From NCBI GenBank assembly GCA_023390115.1, contig JAEWDM010000007.1:66665-130664 (forward strand): a stretch of 64,000 nt of DNA, in the 5' to 3' direction. Source of the DNA: Bacillota bacterium. Lineage in GTDB: Bacteria; Bacillota; Clostridia; Acetivibrionales; DSM-27016. Made by a program: the position numbers and the translations under genes. The first letter of the stretch is position 1, and each line of letters begins with the position of its first letter. This document shows positions 59,751-64,000 of the stretch, piece by piece. Under the pieces are notes generated by a model. That model had not been told where the DNA came from and did not search any database. It saw only the letters and a list, made by a program, of their open reading frames with translations.

Positions 59751-60242
59751 ATGACAAAAAAAGAAACAACATCAATACAAGATTTAATGACTGTCATAAA
59801 AATATTAGAAGACTCAGGCATTGCATATTGGATTGACGGCGGGTGGGGTGTCGATATATTGGCGGGAAAACAAACAAGATCCCACAGAGATATAGATGTA
59901 GATTTTGACGCCCAACACACTGAAAAGTTGTTGGCAATTCTTGCAGAACATGGGTATCAAGTGGATACTGATTGGGCACCTGTTCGAATTGAATTATATA
60001 GTGAAAAGTTAGGATATTTGGACATACACCCATTTATTCTACATGAAGATGGAACTTCAAAACAGGCCGATTTAGAAGGCGGCTACTATGAGTTTGAGGC
60101 TGATTTTTTTGGAAGCGGCATTTTTGAAGGAGAAACAATACCGTGCATTTCTGCCAAAGGTCAAAAAGTGTTTCATACAGGGTATGAATTGCGAGAAGTC
60201 GATAAACAGGATATAGAAATCATAGAGAAGCTCTTGAAATAG
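59751..60242 (+). CDS. Nucleotidyltransferase, lincosamide-resistance (Lnu)-like
   Basis: A 163-aa antibiotic-type nucleotidyltransferase. The signature WIDGGWGVDILAGKQTRSHR followed by DIDVDFD places the catalytic Asp pair at about 47 and 49; the size equals LnuA/C/D enzymes. These adenylate lincosamides at a hydroxyl. It is on the plus strand, AT-rich, and interrupts the minus-strand VirD4-primase region, so it looks like inserted cargo. No transposase or flanking repeat was seen. Spectrum needs comparison with known Lnu proteins. Confidence 0.8.
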   Translation: MTKKETTSIQDLMTVIKILEDSGIAYWIDGGWGVDILAGKQTRSHRDIDVDFDAQHTEKLLAILAEHGYQVDTDWAPVRIELYSEKLGYLDIHPFILHEDGTSKQADLEGGYYEFEADFFGSGIFEGETIPCISAKGQKVFHTGYELREVDKQDIEIIEKLLK

Positions 60243-60311
60243 TGGCCGTTTGCTGGAACAGCACACATGCATTTTCTTTACGAGCATGGTGGCTTCGCTT
60301 GTCATGCTTTT

Positions 60312-61244
60312 TTATCTCATCACTATAGTCGGTGCGGTCTGCTCCTGCGAATACGCTGCTTTCAAATCATCATTCCAATCCTTGTGTGCCGAAACATCAT
60401 ACACCACATCTTCAAATTCCTGCTGCCGCAAGGTTTTATGAATACGGCTGGCTGCTTTAAGTCCGGCATCATCATTATCAAGGCAGAGTGTCACCCTTTG
60501 AAGTTGCGGATACAGTTCCAGCAGCTTCAGGATCGGTTGCTCCGACACGCCGTTCAGCGCCACATAGCTGGCATTTTTCCAGTTCTGCGGATGCAGGCTG
60601 ATGTAGGACAGCAGATCGATAGGTGCTTCAAATACAAACAGGTTGTGGGGATGGGGATTTTTTGAAATGTAATGAAAGCTGTAGGCCGGATGGCTGCCCT
60701 CCACATTGATGCGAAAGCTGCTGCCGGTTGCCGTGCTTTTCTTATGGGCATGACGGGCAACGCCTTTTTCATCAAAGCCCACGAACACAGCGTTGTGATA
60801 TTCCGCATCCTCAAACAGTAGCTTTTCTCTGGCAAACTCGGACAGAACCTCCCGGTTGATGCAGCGCTGTTTAATGAGATAGGCAAACACCCGGCGCATA
60901 TCCGTGTGAGCTGGCGGCAGAACAAAGGGCTTTCGCTGCTCCGGTTCGATGCTTTTGCTGTGCTGCCGATATTCCACTCCTTGTTCACCACCCAACAGCA
61001 AACTGACCGCCTCCGGGAAAGACAGGTTGTAGAGCCGTTTGATGAGATCAATGGCATAGCTACCCTCCTGAGCGGAGTGATCATACCAGCTGTTGCCTCG
61101 AACCGTGATGCTGTGGTCGCTGGCCAGCCGCTTATCCCTGCCGGAGGGCAGGAGCTTTTCACCCTGCCGTTGGAGGAAATCAACCAAGTCCACCGAGTTG
61201 GCTCGCTCCTTTTGTTCGTCTGTAAAATGGATGTAGCTTGACAC
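60312..61244 (-). CDS. DUF3991/Toprim-like protein (primase-related)
   Basis: A 310-aa protein. N-terminal CHC2-like start (IHFTDEQKERANSVDLVDFL, RGNSWYDHSAQEGSYAIDLI), then DUF3991 (RRVFAYLIKQRCINREVLSE, VFVGFDEKGVARHAH) and a Toprim-like part with LFVFEAPIDLLSYIS and VTLCLDNDDAGLKAA. Found with relaxases in clostridial conjugative elements, probably for primase or strand processing. GTG at 61244 with GGGAGG 7 nt upstream is preferred. It begins 14 bp after the relaxase. Confidence 0.88.
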   Translation of the reverse strand: MSSYIHFTDEQKERANSVDLVDFLQRQGEKLLPSGRDKRLASDHSITVRGNSWYDHSAQEGSYAIDLIKRLYNLSFPEAVSLLLGGEQGVEYRQHSKSIEPEQRKPFVLPPAHTDMRRVFAYLIKQRCINREVLSEFAREKLLFEDAEYHNAVFVGFDEKGVARHAHKKSTATGSSFRINVEGSHPAYSFHYISKNPHPHNLFVFEAPIDLLSYISLHPQNWKNASYVALNGVSEQPILKLLELYPQLQRVTLCLDNDDAGLKAASRIHKTLRQQEFEDVVYDVSAHKDWNDDLKAAYSQEQTAPTIVMR

Positions 61245-61258
61245 AATAAAACCTCCCA

Positions 61259-64000
61259 TCATAAATGAATTTGTGGCGCATGGTCATCCCGCTTGTGACC
61301 CTGCGCCTGTTTTTTCTCCTGCAACTTCCGTCTGCGTTTGCGGTCGATGTGGTCGGCAGCGATGCCTGCGGTTCTGCGATAGTCCTCCCGGAACAGATTT
61401 TCCAGCCGGTGCATCAGCCGGGTTGCGGCCAACAGTACCGAGGGATTGCGGTAGCTATTGATGTTGTCAATCAGGTATTGCGCATAAATATTGCCCTGCA
61501 CTGCAGACAGCCCCAGCCAGTAAAGGCTCTTTTCCTTGTCACGAGGAACATCGCTGTCATAGAAATACATCTTACCGAGACAATACTGTGCATACTGATT
61601 TCCCTGCTCGGCGGCGGTAGTCAGCCAGCGGATGGCAACTTCCACATCCTTCGGAACATCCTCCCCTTGGAGATAGAGCTTGCCGAGCTGATAAGCCGCA
61701 AATTCATTTTTCTTCTCTGCGGATAAGGTAAACAACCGGATTGCCTCACCAACATCCTTGGTAACACCATCACCGGAAAGATACAGCTTCGCCAATGAGT
61801 ATTGGGCAGAAGCATTGCCGAGATCGGAGGAGAGCGTAAACCACTTGACCGCTTCCGGAATATTTTTCGGGATATCCTCACTGGAAAGATAGAGCTTTCC
61901 GAGCTGGTAAGCGGCGTACTCATTTTTCTGTTCGGCGGCAGCTGTGAACATGACCACCGCTTTTTGAATGTCTTTCTCCGCATAAGCACCATCCCGATAC
62001 AGTTTACCGAGGGCATACTGTGCTCCGGCGTTTCCGGCCTCTGCTGCTTTGGTTATCCATGCTATGGCCTGTGCAGGATTTCCGATACCCGTTTCCAGAC
62101 ACACCTTGCCCAGCAGATATTGGGCATTCACATTTCCAAGCTGCGCCGACTTCTCCAGATAGGAAACCGCAGCCTGCACATCCTTTTCTGTGCCGGTTCC
62201 GGTGTAAAGCATCTGACCGAGGCGATATTGCAGCTTGTCATCATGGCTGTCCTTTTCCAGACGATAAAAACCGGAAAAAGCAGCTTTGAAATGCTGATCG
62301 GAATCAACAACATTCACCGATGTACCGACACCGTCACGATACATTTTGGCAAGCTCATAATCCGCATAGGGGTTTCCCTGATCGGCAGACAGAGTATAGA
62401 GCCGGAGTGCCTGTACATAATCCTGAGAAACACCCTGACCACAGTAATACAAACAACCGAGGGAGTATTGGGCATACTTGTGGTTCTTGTCCACCGCCTC
62501 CTGAAACCATGAGGCAGCCTGCCCATAGTCCTGCTCCGTTCCAAGACCGGCGGCGTACATCTTTCCGATGCGGTATTCCAGATAGGGCTTAAGTTTTTCT
62601 TTCTCTGCGGATAAAAAAGCAGCCAGCGCTTTTTCATACCATGCGTTTGCGGCCTGTAAATCAATTTCACGACCTAAGCCATCGGCGAACATTCTGCCAA
62701 GGTCGTGCATAGCAAGGGCATTGCCGGATTCCGCTTCCAGCAGAAACAGGCTGTAGGCTTTATCAAAATCCTGAGGCACATCCTCGCTGCCGTAGAGATA
62801 CGTTCTCGCCATCTTGTATTCCTTGCTCCACTCCACACGAAAGATCACATCAGCAGGCCCCAGAAACACATCATCTGAGTGAACATCCGCAGGCTCCGGC
62901 AGCTCCGGTTCCGGTGCGGCTTCATCCTCAAATAAAACATGGTGACCACCCAGCTTTAACGCTTCGGCAATCACCATATTTTTAATGCTCTTAAATTGTT
63001 TCTGTTTGGAGAGCGGAGGAAGGGGCGGCAACTTGGCCGTGTAGGTCTTGAAGATTTCATTCTGCCAGTCATTCCACGCCTGGTATAGCTTATCGATCCG
63101 TTCCTCCTTGGCAAGCTCATCCACGATGCGGTCGATGATGGCTTTCACATCTGCCTTGAGGTATCCGTACACTTTTTTGCCGCCGGTATTTTGAAGTCGC
63201 CGAGCTAACAGCAGCAGATCCGCTTCGATGGCTTTGTTTTCACAGACGCGATCCTGCACCTGTGAAAGCAGTCCGGACATCACCTCGGCAGCACCCTGTT
63301 TGAGCTGGCTGCGGGCTTCATTCTGATGCTCATAAATATGGGCGAAGTCCTGACGGAAAATATCGTGTGCCAATTCGGAGCGCATGGCTTCGATGGCAGG
63401 TTCGGTGAGAAAGCCATCATTGTCCTTGGCGGAGTAAACCATGAGATGCGCATGGGGATGATGGCTTTCGTTGTGAAAGGCGGCATACCAGCGGAGGTTC
63501 TTGCTGTCAATTTTCATATGCTTGCAGAGCATGGCTTTTTTGCTGCGGAGCAAATCCTGCCATTGCCTGCCGCTGTCGTATCCAAGTCTTGCGGCATCCT
63601 CCCGGCGCAGGCTGATGACATGAGTCCAGACAGCGCCCTTGTGGTTGCGCACATCCTCCTGCACCTGCGCTAGCACCACCGGAATGCCCGCATCAGTGAA
63701 CAGGCCATGCTCACCGATCCGTTCCACACGGGGACGGCCTGCGATATAATCTACATAATTTTCCCGCTTGCCGATGAGGTTCAAGTTCTGCTCCAATGCA
63801 AGGGAGATAAACTCGGTAGCGTTGCCAATGGTGGGGCTTTCGCAGTAGTCGGCATACTCCAGCATATCCTTGGCAGAGGGAATATCCCGAATGAGCTGTC
63901 CGATAAGCTGCTGCTGTTTAACCGTCGCCGGTAGCAACAGCTTGCTCTCATCAATCTTTTCCACACCCTCACGGGTTCCGATGTACTTCACATAGTTTTC
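61259..64000 (-). CDS. MobP-type relaxase with C-terminal Sel1 repeats, N-terminus outside the window
   Basis: At least 913 residues. The frame is open to the window edge and reads ENY-VKYIGTREGVEKI, the usual internal sequence of MobP3-like relaxases, so the GTG at 63991 is probably not the start. The relaxase motif is WYAAFHNESHHPHAHLMVY (HxxxxHPHxHL). After about residue 370, about 12 Sel1-type repeats run almost to the end (AMHDLGRMFADGLGREIDLQ; AQYSLGCLYYCGQGVSQDYV; AAYQLGKLYLSSEDIPKNIP). It nicks oriT and leads the strand; the repeats probably dock partners. Confidence 0.9.
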   Translation of the reverse strand, partial: ENYVKYIGTREGVEKIDESKLLLPATVKQQQLIGQLIRDIPSAKDMLEYADYCESPTIGNATEFISLALEQNLNLIGKRENYVDYIAGRPRVERIGEHGLFTDAGIPVVLAQVQEDVRNHKGAVWTHVISLRREDAARLGYDSGRQWQDLLRSKKAMLCKHMKIDSKNLRWYAAFHNESHHPHAHLMVYSAKDNDGFLTEPAIEAMRSELAHDIFRQDFAHIYEHQNEARSQLKQGAAEVMSGLLSQVQDRVCENKAIEADLLLLARRLQNTGGKKVYGYLKADVKAIIDRIVDELAKEERIDKLYQAWNDWQNEIFKTYTAKLPPLPPLSKQKQFKSIKNMVIAEALKLGGHHVLFEDEAAPEPELPEPADVHSDDVFLGPADVIFRVEWSKEYKMARTYLYGSEDVPQDFDKAYSLFLLEAESGNALAMHDLGRMFADGLGREIDLQAANAWYEKALAAFLSAEKEKLKPYLEYRIGKMYAAGLGTEQDYGQAASWFQEAVDKNHKYAQYSLGCLYYCGQGVSQDYVQALRLYTLSADQGNPYADYELAKMYRDGVGTSVNVVDSDQHFKAAFSGFYRLEKDSHDDKLQYRLGQMLYTGTGTEKDVQAAVSYLEKSAQLGNVNAQYLLGKVCLETGIGNPAQAIAWITKAAEAGNAGAQYALGKLYRDGAYAEKDIQKAVVMFTAAAEQKNEYAAYQLGKLYLSSEDIPKNIPEAVKWFTLSSDLGNASAQYSLAKLYLSGDGVTKDVGEAIRLFTLSAEKKNEFAAYQLGKLYLQGEDVPKDVEVAIRWLTTAAEQGNQYAQYCLGKMYFYDSDVPRDKEKSLYWLGLSAVQGNIYAQYLIDNINSYRNPSVLLAATRLMHRLENLFREDYRRTAGIAADHIDRKRRRKLQEKKQAQGHKRDDHAPQIHL

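Larger units (their letters stand above)
42901..64000. mobile_element. Left part of an integrative/conjugative or mobilizable element with serine recombinases
   Basis: From the 11-bp inverted repeat at 42901 to the window edge the genes are those of a clostridial ICE/IME: three large-serine-recombinase-type genes, degenerate resolvase, MazF-like protein, sigma-like factor, VirD4-type coupling ATPase, DUF3991/Toprim protein and a MobP-type relaxase, with cargo operons in between. The backbone is visibly GC-richer than the core and the cargo. The left boundary is a guess; the CBASS module could lie inside or outside the element. The right boundary is not in the window. No mating-channel genes (VirB4, VirB6) are seen up to 64 kb. 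Confidence 0.75.

Noticed and set aside
63989..63991. GTG as start of the relaxase
   Set aside because: The frame stays open to the edge and encodes ENY before VKYIGTREG, which is internal sequence in the family.

Overview
The window looks like part of the chromosome of an anaerobic, endospore-forming member of the Clostridia. The evidence is a spoIIAA-spoIIAB-sigF operon, spoVB- and spoVAE-type genes, an HprK/HPr pair, a K+-type membrane pyrophosphatase, strong GGAGG ribosome sites and many TTG/GTG starts. Codon and base composition of the first 37 kb are moderately AT-rich. No species can be assigned from sequence alone.

1-37.2 kb is ordinary core genome, almost all on the minus strand. 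It holds a SpoVB-like flippase (cut by the window edge), a stalk/propeller protein, a thioesterase, dusB and a PilZ protein. A biotin unit bioY-bioB follows, with a recognisable BirA operator and promoter; birA itself lies 8 kb away. Next come a plus-strand chemoreceptor and STAS-like protein, malic enzyme, coaX, an amidohydrolase, a folP-folB-folK set, a phosphoesterase, an iron alcohol dehydrogenase, a plus-strand pair (unknown HTH protein and a Ppx/GppA phosphatase that appears to start at CTG) and a response regulator with Glu at the phospho-acceptor site. The spoVAE unit and the spoIIA operon (with a sigma-H-like promoter) follow. The last core block is hprK-PHP-murB-rapZ-yvcK-debranching enzyme-whiA-HPr, linking carbon control, cell wall and division. 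hppA closes the core.

37.2-42.8 kb is a defence module: a 0.6 kb non-coding stretch with a perfect 18-bp inverted repeat, then a type II CBASS operon transcribed cap4 (DUF4297-SAVED nuclease), CD-NTase, cap2 (E2-E1), cap3 (JAMM protease), preceded by a small HTH protein.

42.9-64 kb is one end of an integrative/conjugative or mobilizable element, visibly GC-richer in its backbone. The recombination end has three overlapping or adjacent large-serine-recombinase-type genes (one without a catalytic domain), a SHOCT-like mini-protein, a degenerate resolvase domain, a MazF-like protein, a highly structured non-coding region and a sigma-like protein. The transfer part has a VirD4-type coupling ATPase, a Toprim/DUF3991 protein and a MobP-type relaxase with C-terminal Sel1 repeats that runs off the right edge. 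AT-richer cargo sits in this backbone: an ABC exporter with a double-HTH MerR regulator, flanked by 46-bp imperfect direct repeats; a TetR-controlled four-gene membrane/acyl-transfer operon with matching operators at both promoters; and an opposite-strand lincosamide-nucleotidyltransferase-like gene.

No tRNA, rRNA or CRISPR array was seen.
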